Assembly: GCF_030268965.1 (NCBI RefSeq)
Contig: NZ_BSSE01000019.1
Span: 91,532 to 155,531, forward strand
Length of the DNA: 64,000 nt
Origin: Microtetraspora sp. NBRC 16547
Lineage (GTDB): Bacteria > Actinomycetota > Actinomycetes > Streptosporangiales > Streptosporangiaceae
Direction: 5' to 3'
Shown: positions 44,475 to 52,463 of the stretch, piece after piece
How the letters are laid out: every line of letters starts with the position of its first letter
Position numbering within the stretch: position 1 is the first letter of the stretch
Position numbers and translations under genes: made by a program
The notes under the pieces: model-generated
What the model was told of the DNA's origin: nothing
Databases searched by the model: none
The model's input: only the letters and a program-made list of their open reading frames with translations

Positions 44475-44476
44475 GC

Positions 44477-44716
44477 TCAGGCCTGGATGAAGCTGATGAC
44501 GTCCTTGACGGTCTTCAGGTGCTTGAGCTGGTCGTCGGGGATCTCGACGCCGAACTCGTCCTGCGCGGCGACGGCGATCTCGACCATGGAGAGCGAGTCG
44601 ATGTCCAGGTCGTCCACGAAGCTCTTCTCCGGGGAGACCTCGGCCGCCGGGATGCCGGTGATCTCGTTGATGATCTTGCCGAGGCCGGCGAGGATCTCCT
44701 GCTCGGTCACTGCCAT
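44477..44716 (-). CDS. acpP: Acyl carrier protein
   Basis: A 79-residue acidic protein (MAVTEQEILAGLGKIINEITG). The 4'-phosphopantetheine attachment Ser41 is in LDIDSLSMVEI. It carries the growing acyl chain in type II fatty-acid synthesis. AAGGAGAAA precedes the ATG at 44716; an upstream start would add 19 basic residues and is rejected. It lies between fabH (61 bp upstream) and fabF. Confidence 0.97.
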   Translation of the reverse strand: MAVTEQEILAGLGKIINEITGIPAAEVSPEKSFVDDLDIDSLSMVEIAVAAQDEFGVEIPDDQLKHLKTVKDVISFIQA

Positions 44717-44777
44717 GTCGCGATTTCTCCTTGGATTTCGGATTTTTACGGGTTTGCACGGCGGGCCGTGCAAAGTG

Positions 44778-45734
44778 TTAGGGGATCTCGATGACCTGTC
44801 CGGCGTAGGTGAGGCCGGCGCCGAACCCGAGCAGGAGCGCCAGGCCGCCCGACTGCACCTCGCCGCGCTCGATCATGCGGGAGAGCGCCAGCGGGATAGA
44901 GGCCGCCGAGGTGTTGCCGGCGAGCACGATGTCCCTGGCGATCACGGCGTTGTCGGCGCCCAGCTTGCGGGCGATCGCCTCGATGATCCGCAGGTTGGCC
45001 TGGTGGGGGACGAAGGCGCTGAGCTCGGCGGGGTCCACGCCCGCACGCTCGCACGCCAGCTTCGCCACCGGGTGAAGCGTGGTCGTGGCCCAGCGGAACA
45101 CCGTCTGACCTTCCTGCTGCAGGAAGGAGTCGCGGTCCTTGACGGCGATCGCGGTGAACTTGTCGCCGGCGCTGCCCCAGACGGTGGGGCCGATCCTCGG
45201 GGTGTCGGACGGGCCGACCACGGCGGCGCCCGCGCCGTCGGCGAAGATCACCGCGGTGGCGCGGTCGTCCCAGTCGACCCACTGGCTGAGCTTCTCGGTG
45301 CCGACGACCAGCACGTGCGTCGCGGACCCGGCGCGTACGGCGTCGGCGGCGGCGGACAGGGCATAGCAGAACCCGGCACAGGCGGCGTTCACGTCGAACG
45401 CGCCCGGGGCCTCGATGCCGAGCCGGTGGGCGACCCGTGCCGAGGCGTTCGGGATCTGCGCCTCCAGCGTGCAGGTGGCCACGATCACCAGGTCGATGTC
45501 GGCGCTGGACAGCCCGCTCGCGGCGAGGGCCTTCCCGCCTGCCTGGACCGCGAGGTCGATCTCCGACTCGCCCGGCCCGGCGACGCGCCGCTCTTTGATG
45601 CCGACCCGGCTCTGGATCCACTCGTCGTTGGTGTCGATCCGCTTGGCGAGGTCGTCGTTGGTCACGATGCCGGCCGGCTGGTAGCCGCCGAACGCGAGGA
45701 TCTTGGCCCCCGGAGCCCCCTGGGACAGTTTCAC
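44778..45734 (-). CDS. fabH: Beta-ketoacyl-ACP synthase III
   Basis: A 318-residue KAS III that starts fatty-acid chains by joining an acyl-CoA primer to malonyl-ACP. The catalytic triad is Cys119 (VNAACAGFCYAL), His244 (FVPHQANLRI) and Asn274 (LAGNTSAASIP). The GTG start at 45734 overlaps the fabD stop by 4 bp (GTGA), so the two are translationally coupled. Primer choice cannot be read from the sequence by eye. Confidence 0.96.
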   Translation of the reverse strand: MKLSQGAPGAKILAFGGYQPAGIVTNDDLAKRIDTNDEWIQSRVGIKERRVAGPGESEIDLAVQAGGKALAASGLSSADIDLVIVATCTLEAQIPNASARVAHRLGIEAPGAFDVNAACAGFCYALSAAADAVRAGSATHVLVVGTEKLSQWVDWDDRATAVIFADGAGAAVVGPSDTPRIGPTVWGSAGDKFTAIAVKDRDSFLQQEGQTVFRWATTTLHPVAKLACERAGVDPAELSAFVPHQANLRIIEAIARKLGADNAVIARDIVLAGNTSAASIPLALSRMIERGEVQSGGLALLLGFGAGLTYAGQVIEIP

Positions 45735-46633
45735 TGCTCGTTCAACCCCTCTCGGACGGCTTCGAGGTCCTCGGGCGTCTTGAGGGCGAAGGTGCGCACG
45801 CCCTTCAGCCCCCGCTTGGCCAGGCCGGTCAGCGTGCCGCCGGGGAGGAGCTCGATCATGGTGGTGACCCCGAGCTCCGCCATGGTCGCCATGCAGGCGT
45901 CCCAGCGGACCGGGTTGCTGACCTGGTCGACCAGCCGGCGGAGGTACTCCTCGCCGGTGGCCACGGTGGCGCCGTCCGCGTTGGACAGCAGCGTGGTGCG
46001 CGGGTCGGCGGGGGCGATGCCCGCGGCGGCCGCGCGCAGGGCGTCGACCGCGGGGGCCATGTGCACCGTGTGGAATGCGCCCGCCACGGAGAGCGGGATC
46101 AGACGGGCCCGCTGCGGCGGCTCCTCCTTGAACGCGGCCAGCTGCTCCAGGGTGCCGCCCGCGACGACCTGCCCGGCTCCGTTGATGTTGGCCGGGGTGA
46201 GACCGTGCTTGTCGATGGCGGAGAGCACGTCGCCCTCGACACCGCCGAGCACCGCGGTCATGCCGGTCTCGGTGACGGCGGCTGCCTTGGCCATCGCCTG
46301 GCCGCGCACCCGGACGAGGTCCAGCGCCTGCTCCGGCGTCAGCACCCCCGCGATCGCGGCGGCGGCGAACTCGCCCACGCTGTGCCCGGCGACCAGGTCC
46401 GGCGCGACTCCGAGCGCGTCGAACGACGCGAGCGCGGCCGCCACGAGCAGGGGCTGCGCGACGGCGGTGTCACGGATCTCGTCCTCGTTCGCCGTGGTCC
46501 CGTACGCGACCAGGTCGAGGCTCACGATCTCGGACCAGGCCGAGAGCCGGTCACGGAAACCGGGGATCTCAAGCCATGGACTCAGGAATCCTGGGGTCTG
46601 GGCGCCTTGGCCCGGAGAGACGATGACGAGCAC
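45731..46633 (-). CDS. fabD: Malonyl-CoA:ACP transacylase
   Basis: A 300-residue acyltransferase moving malonyl from CoA to ACP. VIVSPGQGAQTPGFLSPWL opens the domain, and the catalytic Ser is in VAGHSVGEFAAAAIAG. GAFHTVHMAPAVDALR carries the catalytic His. GTG 46633 is chosen as the start because the domain begins there; the frame stays open to 46780 through what is clearly promoter DNA. First gene of the fab operon, 150 bp downstream of fasR. Confidence 0.95.
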   Translation of the reverse strand: MLVIVSPGQGAQTPGFLSPWLEIPGFRDRLSAWSEIVSLDLVAYGTTANEDEIRDTAVAQPLLVAAALASFDALGVAPDLVAGHSVGEFAAAAIAGVLTPEQALDLVRVRGQAMAKAAAVTETGMTAVLGGVEGDVLSAIDKHGLTPANINGAGQVVAGGTLEQLAAFKEEPPQRARLIPLSVAGAFHTVHMAPAVDALRAAAAGIAPADPRTTLLSNADGATVATGEEYLRRLVDQVSNPVRWDACMATMAELGVTTMIELLPGGTLTGLAKRGLKGVRTFALKTPEDLEAVREGLNEQ

Positions 46634-46783
46634 ATCACCAACCCTGCCCTGTAGGGGTTCGCCACAGAGATGGAGATCCGGACGAAGTTTGCGGTGATCA
46701 CGTTGTAGGGAACCTACAGTCCTGGCTTCCCCATGGTTAACGCCATACGACGAGGTCGTGGCTGACAAATTGTCAGCCACTCC
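46634..46783 (-). promoter_or_regulatory. fasR-fabD intergenic promoter with two dyads
   Basis: Minus-strand TTAACC (46740-46735) and TAGGTT (46716-46711), 18 bp apart, form a plausible -35/-10 for fabD. A near-perfect palindrome with 11-bp arms around one base, GTGGCTGACAA and its complement, lies at 46758-46780 and is centred about 65 bp before the predicted start. TGTAGG-3 nt-CCTACA (46704-46718) overlaps the -10. In Streptomyces the FasR protein activates the fab operon, so the upstream dyad is a good candidate FasR site; part of it may also end the fasR transcript. Confidence 0.55.
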
Positions 46784-48004
46784 CTAGGCGAGACTCAGCC
46801 GACCGAGTATCAGTCCGACTTGCAGGGTGAAGGCCGACCGGCCTTCCGTGGGCTGGTACCCCGTGAGTTCCGTGATCTTCCTCAGGCGGTACCGCACGGT
46901 GTTCGGATGGACGAAGAGCAGCCGGGCGGTGGCCTCCAGGGACGTGCCCTGCTCCAGGTAGGTCGCGAGCGTGTCCAGCAGCGGAGTCCCGGCCAGAGGA
47001 GTGTAGACGTTCTCCACGAGCTGTGCCCGAGCCGACGCGTCACCGTCGATGGCACGTTCCGCGAGCAGGTCCTCGGCCAGCACGGGGCGCGGCGCGTCCG
47101 GCCAGCCAGCCGCCGCGCGCAGCCCCGCGATGGCCGCGTGGGCCGACCCGGCCGCCGCGTGCAGGTCCGGCACCTCCGGACCGATCACGACCGGTCCCGG
47201 CCCGAAGCGGGGCACCACGCTGCGGGCCGCGTCCTTGATGCTGTCCGCGCCGCCCACGATGACGATCAGCCGGTTGCCCTGCACGCCCGCGAGGAGGTCG
47301 TAACCGACCCGGCGCCCCCTGTCGCGCAGGCCGTCGATGACGCTCTGCGGGTCGTCGCCCGGGGTGTAACCGGCGAAGACCACAACGGGGGCGGACGTCC
47401 AGCCGAGCGCCGCCGCCCACGAGTGCAGCCCGTCGTCCACCTTGCCGCGGACCAGCGCGTCCACGATGAGCGCCTCCAGCCGCGCGTCCCAGGAGCCGCG
47501 CGCCTCCGCCTCCCTGGCGTACACCTGGGCGGCGGCGAACGCGACGTCCCTGGTGTAGCGCAGCATGGCCTGGCGCAGCAGGTCCTCGCCGCCGGGGCAG
47601 GCCAGCTCCTCGACCTGCACCTCCACGACCTCGACGACGATGCGCACCATGTCGACGGTCTGCTGGAGCGAGACGCTGCGCTTGAGCTCGCGGGGCGCCG
47701 TGCCGAAGAACTCGATGTTCGGCGTCGGCCGTCCCTCGCCGGCGTGGCCGAACCACTCCACGAACGCGGCGATCCCGGCCTGGGCGACGAGGCCGACCCA
47801 CGACCTGTCCTCGGCCGACAGCGCGCGGTACCACGGGAGCTGCTCCTCCATCCGCGCCATGGCCGCCGTGCCCAGGCTGCCCATGGCCCGATCGAGCCGC
47901 CGCGCGGTGTCCTGGCGCACCTTGTCGTCCGTCTGGCCGCCGCCGTGGGCGGCCCGGAGGACATGGACACTGTTCTTGCTTGCTGGCTCGCTCCGCTGCG
48001 TCAC
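46784..48004 (-). CDS. fasR: PucR-family transcriptional activator of fatty-acid synthesis (FasR)
   Basis: About 406 residues from a GTG at 48004; the conserved part begins near KVRQDTARRLDRAMGSLGTAAMARM. It matches Streptomyces FasR: LPWYRALSAEDRSWVGLVAQAGIAAFVEWF, FFGTAPRELKRSVSLQQTVDMVRIVVEVVE, VYAREAEARGSWDARLEALIVDAL, and the PucR-type C-terminal helix-turn-helix LEATARLLFVHPNTVRYRLRKITELTGY. It is placed directly upstream of fabD, as in Streptomyces, where it activates the operon. The exact start is uncertain, since no ribosome site precedes 48004 or the ATG at 48025. Confidence 0.9.
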   Translation of the reverse strand: MTQRSEPASKNSVHVLRAAHGGGQTDDKVRQDTARRLDRAMGSLGTAAMARMEEQLPWYRALSAEDRSWVGLVAQAGIAAFVEWFGHAGEGRPTPNIEFFGTAPRELKRSVSLQQTVDMVRIVVEVVEVQVEELACPGGEDLLRQAMLRYTRDVAFAAAQVYAREAEARGSWDARLEALIVDALVRGKVDDGLHSWAAALGWTSAPVVVFAGYTPGDDPQSVIDGLRDRGRRVGYDLLAGVQGNRLIVIVGGADSIKDAARSVVPRFGPGPVVIGPEVPDLHAAAGSAHAAIAGLRAAAGWPDAPRPVLAEDLLAERAIDGDASARAQLVENVYTPLAGTPLLDTLATYLEQGTSLEATARLLFVHPNTVRYRLRKITELTGYQPTEGRSAFTLQVGLILGRLSLA

Positions 48005-48077
48005 GGTTCTAGCGTGCCAGGTCATCGCCGCTGCTGTGGCCAGGGAGGGCGTGGTCGCCACCGCCCGGGCGAGCCGC

Positions 48078-48109
48078 GCCGTACGGGTGGGATGCCGTAC
48101 GGGTGGGAT
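48078..48109. repeat. Perfect 16-bp tandem duplication
   Basis: GCCGTACGGGTGGGAT occurs twice without a gap (48078-48093, 48094-48109), ending 10 bp before the start of the AraC-like gene at 48120. Each copy brings a GGGTGGGATG with a possible ATG. Confidence 0.85.
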
Positions 48110-48119
48110 GCTGGGGGGC

Positions 48120-48812
48120 ATGTACCGCGAGCGGGCGTCATGCGTGCCGGGGGCGGTGGTGTGGCGGCGTCCGGGGGCGAGCCCGGGGGCGGCGCTGCGG
48201 ATCCTCCCCGACGGCTGCATGGACCTGATCTGGGTGGCGGGCGAGCTGATGGTGGCGGGGCCGGACCCGGTCGCCCACATGGGCACGGGGACGGGGGACC
48301 CGGCGGGCTACACGGGGCTGCGGTTCGCGCCGGGCACCGCCCCCGCCGTTCTCGGCGTGCCCGCGCACGAGCTGCGCGGACTGCGGGTGCCGCTGGCCGA
48401 TCTGTGGCCGGAGGCGCGGGTCCGGCGGCTCGCCGAGCGCGTCCAGGAGGCGCCCGATCCGGGCGTCGCGCTTGAGGAGGTGGCCGCCGGGCGGCTCGCG
48501 GGCGGCGCCGGCCAGCCGGACCCCGCCGTCCAGGGCATCGTGGCCCTGCTGCGCGAGGGAACGGCGGTCGCCGACGTGGCGGACGTGGTGGGCCTGAGCG
48601 AGCGGCAGCTGCGCCGGCGCTGCCTGCCCGCGTTCGGGTACGGGCCGAAGACCCTCATGCGGATCCTGCGGATGGACCGGGCCGTGGCCCTGGCCAGGAC
48701 CGGCGTCCCCCACGCCGCCGTGGCGGCCCGCATGGGGTACGCCGACCAGGCTCACCTCGCCCGGGAGGTGAAGGCCCTGGCCGGGGTCCCGCTCGGCATC
48801 CTGATCGCTTGA
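48120..48812 (+). CDS. AraC-family transcriptional regulator (DUF6597-type N-terminal domain)
   Basis: About 230 residues. The N-terminal part (RILPDGCMDLIWVAGELMVAGPDPVAHM .. YTGLRFAPGTAPAVLGVPAHELRGLRVPL) fits the DUF6597 ligand domain. The C-terminal AraC helix-turn-helix is GTAVADVADVVGLSERQLRRRCLPAFGYGPKTLMRILRMDRAVALARTG .. AARMGYADQAHLAREVKALAGVPLG. The start is uncertain: ATG 48120, or ATG 48108 inside a tandem duplication. It is divergent from fasR and 24 bp from the convergent VOC gene. Targets are unknown. Confidence 0.85.
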   Translation: MYRERASCVPGAVVWRRPGASPGAALRILPDGCMDLIWVAGELMVAGPDPVAHMGTGTGDPAGYTGLRFAPGTAPAVLGVPAHELRGLRVPLADLWPEARVRRLAERVQEAPDPGVALEEVAAGRLAGGAGQPDPAVQGIVALLREGTAVADVADVVGLSERQLRRRCLPAFGYGPKTLMRILRMDRAVALARTGVPHAAVAARMGYADQAHLAREVKALAGVPLGILIA

Positions 48813-48836
48813 CGAGCTCCCCGGCCCCGGCCGCGG

Positions 48837-49229
48837 TCAGGAGAGCGGCGCGAAAAGGTCCACGCCGTTGCCGTCCGGGTCGTGGACCACGGCGTAGCGC
48901 TGGCCCCAGAACGCGTCCCAGGGTTCCATGTACCCCTCATACCCGGCCTGGACGAGATCCTGGTAGGTCTTGTCGACCTCCGCGGGATCGGCGCAGGCGA
49001 AAGCCAGGGAGGCCTGGGCACCGCCGTCGGGCGCGGCGCAGCCGGGGTCGAAGGAACGGATCGCGTCGACGGTGTCCCAGGCGAGCCGCAGCCCGCCGGG
49101 GAGCGTCACCTCGACGTGCGGGGCGGAGTCTGCCTCGGCCGGGATGTCGAGGCCGAGCCGCCGGTAGAAGGCCAGCGACGCGCCCATGTCCGCGACGACG
49201 AGGCCGATGAGGTTGAAGGTCGGTGCCAT
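48837..49229 (-). CDS. VOC (glyoxalase/bleomycin resistance) family protein
   Basis: A 130-residue protein with paired beta-alpha-beta modules: LIGLVVADMGASLAFYRRLGLD, VEVTLPGGLRLAWDT, ASLAFACADPAEVDKTYQDLVQAGYEGYMEPWDAFWGQRYAVVHDPDGNGVDLFAPL. The family uses metal-assisted catalysis or sequesters drugs; the DPDGNGVDLF end is typical. An ATG at 49241 would add four residues. Substrate unknown. Confidence 0.88.
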   Translation of the reverse strand: MAPTFNLIGLVVADMGASLAFYRRLGLDIPAEADSAPHVEVTLPGGLRLAWDTVDAIRSFDPGCAAPDGGAQASLAFACADPAEVDKTYQDLVQAGYEGYMEPWDAFWGQRYAVVHDPDGNGVDLFAPLS

Positions 49230-49274
49230 GCCCCCAGACATTAGGAGCCGGGGCAGCCGCCCGTCTTGAAAGAA

Positions 49275-49293
49275 TCGGACATCGCGCGTCCGA
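49275..49293 (-). terminator. Short intrinsic terminator after clpP
   Basis: On the minus strand TCGGAC-7 nt-GTCCGA is followed by TTCTTTC, a pyrimidine/T-rich tail, just after the clpP stop. The stem is only 6 bp. Confidence 0.4.
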
Positions 49294-49296
49294 AGG

Positions 49297-49926
49297 TCAC
49301 CCGCGCACGTCGGCCGTGGTGGAGACCACGTGGTCGACGAACCCGTACGCCTTGGCCTCCTCGGCGGTGAACCAGCGGTCGCGGTCGGAGTCCTGCTCGA
49401 CGCGTTCCAGCGGCTGGCCGGTGTGGAACGCGATCCGCTGCGCGAGCAGCTTCTTCGTGTGACGCATCTGCTCGGCCTGGATCCTGATGTCGGTCTCGGT
49501 GCCGCCGATGCCGCCGAGCGGCTGGTGCATGATGATCCGCGCGTGCGGCAGGGCGTATCGCTTGCCGGGCGCGCCGGCGCACAACAGGACCTGCGCCATC
49601 GAGCCGGCCATTCCCATCGCGACCGTGCTGACGTCGTTGGGAATGTGATGCATGACGTCGTAAATGGCCATTCCGGCGTACACCGAGCCGCCGGGAGAAT
49701 TGATGTAGAGGCGGATGTCGGCCTCGGGGTCCTCGGAACTGAGCAGGAGGAGTTCCATCGAGAGGCGGTTGGCGATCTCGTCGTCCACCTCCTGCCCGAG
49801 AACCACGATGCGCTGCTGCAGCAGCCTCTGGTCGAGGGAGTCGATCACCGCCGGACCGTGTGCGCCGCCGGTCCTGCCCGATTGGCGCGCCGACGCGAAG
49901 GGCGAGTGGTGGGAAGGGGAAAACAC
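49297..49926 (-). CDS. clpP: ATP-dependent Clp protease proteolytic subunit
   Basis: A 209-residue ClpP. Catalytic residues: Ser109 in AMGMAGSMAQVLL, His134 in HARIIMHQP and an Asp near 183 in DSDRDRWFTAEEAKAYGFVDHV. INSPGGSVYAGMAIYD and GGIGGTETDIRIQAEQM are family marks. The peptidase chamber needs a Clp ATPase (ClpX, ClpC), none of which is near. A lone clpP outside a clpP1P2-clpX operon fits the extra ClpP copies of actinomycetes. The N-terminal 20 residues are probably a propeptide or tail. Confidence 0.94.
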   Translation of the reverse strand: MFSPSHHSPFASARQSGRTGGAHGPAVIDSLDQRLLQQRIVVLGQEVDDEIANRLSMELLLLSSEDPEADIRLYINSPGGSVYAGMAIYDVMHHIPNDVSTVAMGMAGSMAQVLLCAGAPGKRYALPHARIIMHQPLGGIGGTETDIRIQAEQMRHTKKLLAQRIAFHTGQPLERVEQDSDRDRWFTAEEAKAYGFVDHVVSTTADVRG

Positions 49927-50063
49927 TGCGTCACCTGCTTCCAGGGAAAGATCGATGTCGTCGCCGACGCTAACCCGCCTTTCCGTGGAAAAGGAGCGGG
50001 TTTCGCCGTCGGCAATTCCCCCGGAGGCGTATTCCGCCCTCGGTGAATATCCCGGAATTCGCG

Positions 50064-50513
50064 TCAGACGACGGCTACGGCCGTGATCAGCCCGATGACG
50101 ATGTGGGTGGCGGAGAGCAGGACCGTGGCCGGCTGGAGCGCGGCCTCGCCGACCAGCGACCGGACCGGGATGCCGATGATCCGGGGTAGGACGATCATCG
50201 CGATCGTCTGTACGGCGATGCCGACCAAACCGAAGACCAGGGTGGCGAGCAGGCCCTCCCGCAGCGCGCCGCCGGACGACCAGATGGATGCGGCGACGAT
50301 CAGGCCGACCGCGACGAGGCCGGAGGCGGTCAGGGCGGTCGCGTTGGCGTTGCGCTCCTCGCGGATGAGCCTGCTGAGCCGTCCCGGTATCGCCATGTCG
50401 ATCACGTGGAACCCGGCGACGAGCAGCAGCACGCCGAGGACCGCGTACGCGGTGATCGCCAACGCTCCGTTGCCGAGCACCTCGGCGAGGGAAGTGGACT
50501 GGGTGGTCAACAT
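50064..50513 (-). CDS. DUF350 membrane protein
   Basis: A 149-residue protein with four hydrophobic segments: ALAITAYAVLGVLLLVAGFHVID, ALTASGLVAVGLIVAASIW, LLATLVFGLVGIAVQTIAMIVLP and PATVLLSATHIVIGLITAVAVV. DUF350 (YjfL-type) proteins are often next to glutathionylspermidine-synthase-like ATP-grasp genes, as here. It is the last gene of the minus-strand module 52281-50064, 129 bp after the ATP-grasp gene. Confidence 0.85.
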   Translation of the reverse strand: MLTTQSTSLAEVLGNGALAITAYAVLGVLLLVAGFHVIDMAIPGRLSRLIREERNANATALTASGLVAVGLIVAASIWSSGGALREGLLATLVFGLVGIAVQTIAMIVLPRIIGIPVRSLVGEAALQPATVLLSATHIVIGLITAVAVV

Positions 50514-50642
50514 GGCTCCTTGAGGGGGAGATTCGGGGATCGGGAGGCCCCGAAGCGCTCAGGCGCCCGCGGCGCTTCAGTTCGCCTGGGGCGCTGGAGG
50601 GAGTGCTTCGGGTGGCTTTGGAGGGCTTCGGCGACGGGCCCG

Positions 50643-51806
50643 TCAGCCCGGCTCGATGCGGTGGGGGACGAACGAGGAGGTGTCGTCGGTGATCAGGCCG
50701 GAGGTCTCGCGGATGCCGAGGCCGGCGGACTCGTCCTCGACCACCCAGGCGCCGAGCACCGGACGCCGGCCGTCGAACTCAGGCAACGGCAGGAACTCCT
50801 GGTAGACGAACCCCTCGGAGCCGTAGTCACCCGGGGTGGAGAGGGAGAGGTCCGGTGACACGACGCGGACGGAGGCGCCCTCGCGTCCGAGTAGAGGTTT
50901 CTGGATATATGCGGACATGTCGCGCGGCCCGTCCAGGTAGGCCGGGAGCAGGTTGGGATGCCCCGGATACAACTCCCAGAGGATCGCCAGCAGCGCCTTG
51001 TTCGACAGCAGCATCTTCCACAGGGGCTCGATCCACGTCATCGTCACCTGCTGGCCGATGGCGTGCGCGCCGAACGGCTCGGCGACCATCCACTCCCACG
51101 GATAGAGCTTGAACAACGACCGGATCACGCGGTACTCCGTGTCCACGAAGCGCCGGTTGAGAGTGTCCCAGCCGATGTCCTCCATGGCGATGGCCACCGT
51201 CTTCAGCCCGGCCTGGTCGGCGGTCTCCTGCAGGTAGCCGAGCGTCATCGCCTCCTCGCCCGTCTCGTCCGCGCTCGTCCAGGCGAAGTGGGATGGGCCG
51301 GTGGGGAATCCCGGGGCCAGCGCGCGCCAGCGGTCGACGAGCCGCTCGTGGATCGAGTTCCACTGGTCGCCGTCCGGGTGGACGTCCTTCAGCCAGAACC
51401 ACTGCACCACGGAGCTCTCGACCAGGCTCGTCGGGGTGTCGGCGTTGTACTCCAGCAGCTTGGCCGGCCCCGTGCCGTCGTAGCGCAGGTCGAAGCGGCC
51501 GTACAGGTGCGGGTCCCGGCGCCGCCACGACTCCGCGACGGACGCGCGGCAGTGCGAAGGGATGGCGAAGTCGGCCATGCGGTCGTGCGCGACGACGTGC
51601 TCCACCGCGGCCAGGCACATCCGGTGCAGCTCCTCGACCTGTTCCTCCAGGCTGAGGACCTCGTCCATGGTGAAGACGTAGTGGACGCTCTCGTCCCAGT
51701 ACGGCCGGTCGAGGTCGTCGGGGTGGGAGGAGCGATGGAAGGCGAGTCCCTGGGACTCGATCACGTCCGCCCAGTTCTCGCGCGGGGTCGAAGGTTCACG
51801 TCTCAT
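50643..51806 (-). CDS. Glutathionylspermidine synthase-like ATP-grasp peptide ligase (YgiC type)
   Basis: A 387-residue protein of the glutathionylspermidine synthase C-terminal ATP-grasp family: LYGRFDLRYDGTGPAKLLEYNADTPTSLVESSVVQWFWL, DRRF-type segment RFVDTEYRVIRSLFKLYPWEWM, LLSNKALLAILWELYPGHPNLLPAYLD and IQKPLLGREGASVRVV. Family enzymes form amide bonds using ATP. Actinomycetes do not normally make glutathionylspermidine, so this is probably a different amino-acid or peptide ligase. It lies between a DUF350 gene and a YgiB-like gene, starting 10 bp after the latter. Confidence 0.9.
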   Translation of the reverse strand: MRREPSTPRENWADVIESQGLAFHRSSHPDDLDRPYWDESVHYVFTMDEVLSLEEQVEELHRMCLAAVEHVVAHDRMADFAIPSHCRASVAESWRRRDPHLYGRFDLRYDGTGPAKLLEYNADTPTSLVESSVVQWFWLKDVHPDGDQWNSIHERLVDRWRALAPGFPTGPSHFAWTSADETGEEAMTLGYLQETADQAGLKTVAIAMEDIGWDTLNRRFVDTEYRVIRSLFKLYPWEWMVAEPFGAHAIGQQVTMTWIEPLWKMLLSNKALLAILWELYPGHPNLLPAYLDGPRDMSAYIQKPLLGREGASVRVVSPDLSLSTPGDYGSEGFVYQEFLPLPEFDGRRPVLGAWVVEDESAGLGIRETSGLITDDTSSFVPHRIEPG

Positions 51807-51816
51807 CGGCGCGCGG

Positions 51817-52281
51817 TCAGCCTCCGCCCCCGGAGTGGAACCCGAAGCCGCCGCGCTGGACCACGCGGCCGGATCGCGTGTTGATCTGCGCGTCCGACGG
51901 CTTCAGCGTCGTGCCCTGCCAGACGCGCCCGCCGGTGCGGGTGCCGCCGTAGTACCACCCGTACGCGCCGTGCGAGCCGTAATAGTGGTAGTGACCGCCA
52001 CTGCCACTGCCACTGCCACCATCGTCGTCGCAGTACTCGTCGTTCACGACGGTGTAGGAGCCGTCGGACTCGACGTTGCTCAGGTCCACGCAGTCGGCGC
52101 TGACCTCCTCGTAGTCGTTCTGCGCGGCACAGAACCCGACCACGAGCAGGGACAGCACGCCCACGGCGCCGAGCTTGACGGCGGTGGACGACATTCCCGG
52201 AGGTTTCGGAGGCGGGGCGGTGTTCGGCCCCATCGCCATCGGATGACGCGGCAGGTGGGGGCTCTCTCCGGGTTCGGTCAT
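51817..52281 (-). CDS. YgiB/DUF1190-like membrane-anchored protein
   Basis: A 154-residue protein from an ATG at 52281 after AGGAG. One membrane segment (TAVKLGAVGVLSLLVVGFCAA) is followed by CVDLSNVESDGSYTVVNDEYC, an acidic and then Gly/Ser/His/Tyr-rich stretch, and a C-terminus with RGGFGFHSGGGG. In E. coli ygiB (DUF1190) and ygiC (ATP-grasp) are neighbours; the Cys spacing, YYYGG repeats and RGGFG end agree with that family. The role is unknown. First gene of the three-gene module. Confidence 0.7.
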   Translation of the reverse strand: MTEPGESPHLPRHPMAMGPNTAPPPKPPGMSSTAVKLGAVGVLSLLVVGFCAAQNDYEEVSADCVDLSNVESDGSYTVVNDEYCDDDGGSGSGSGGHYHYYGSHGAYGWYYGGTRTGGRVWQGTTLKPSDAQINTRSGRVVQRGGFGFHSGGGG

Positions 52282-52426
52282 CGGGCTCCTGTTGCTCGAA
52301 GTCGGCACAGCGTACCGTTCGCGTGGCCAACGGGGATGTAACTACACAGGGTTCTCCCTTTGGTGCTTTTATAACGATCCAGGATCTCTAAGTACAAACC
52401 CGTGCCGTCCGCCCGACGAGCGAGAA

Positions 52427-52452
52427 GCCCGCCGGGGATTACTCCGGCGGGC
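52427..52452. terminator. Hairpin between the protease gene and the YgiB-like gene
   Basis: GCCCGCCGG (52427-52435) pairs with CCGGCGGGC (52444-52452) across an 8-nt loop. It lies 12 bp after the stop of the leftward protease gene, the transcript it most likely ends. Confidence 0.6.
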
Positions 52453-52463
52453 CTTCGCACGTC

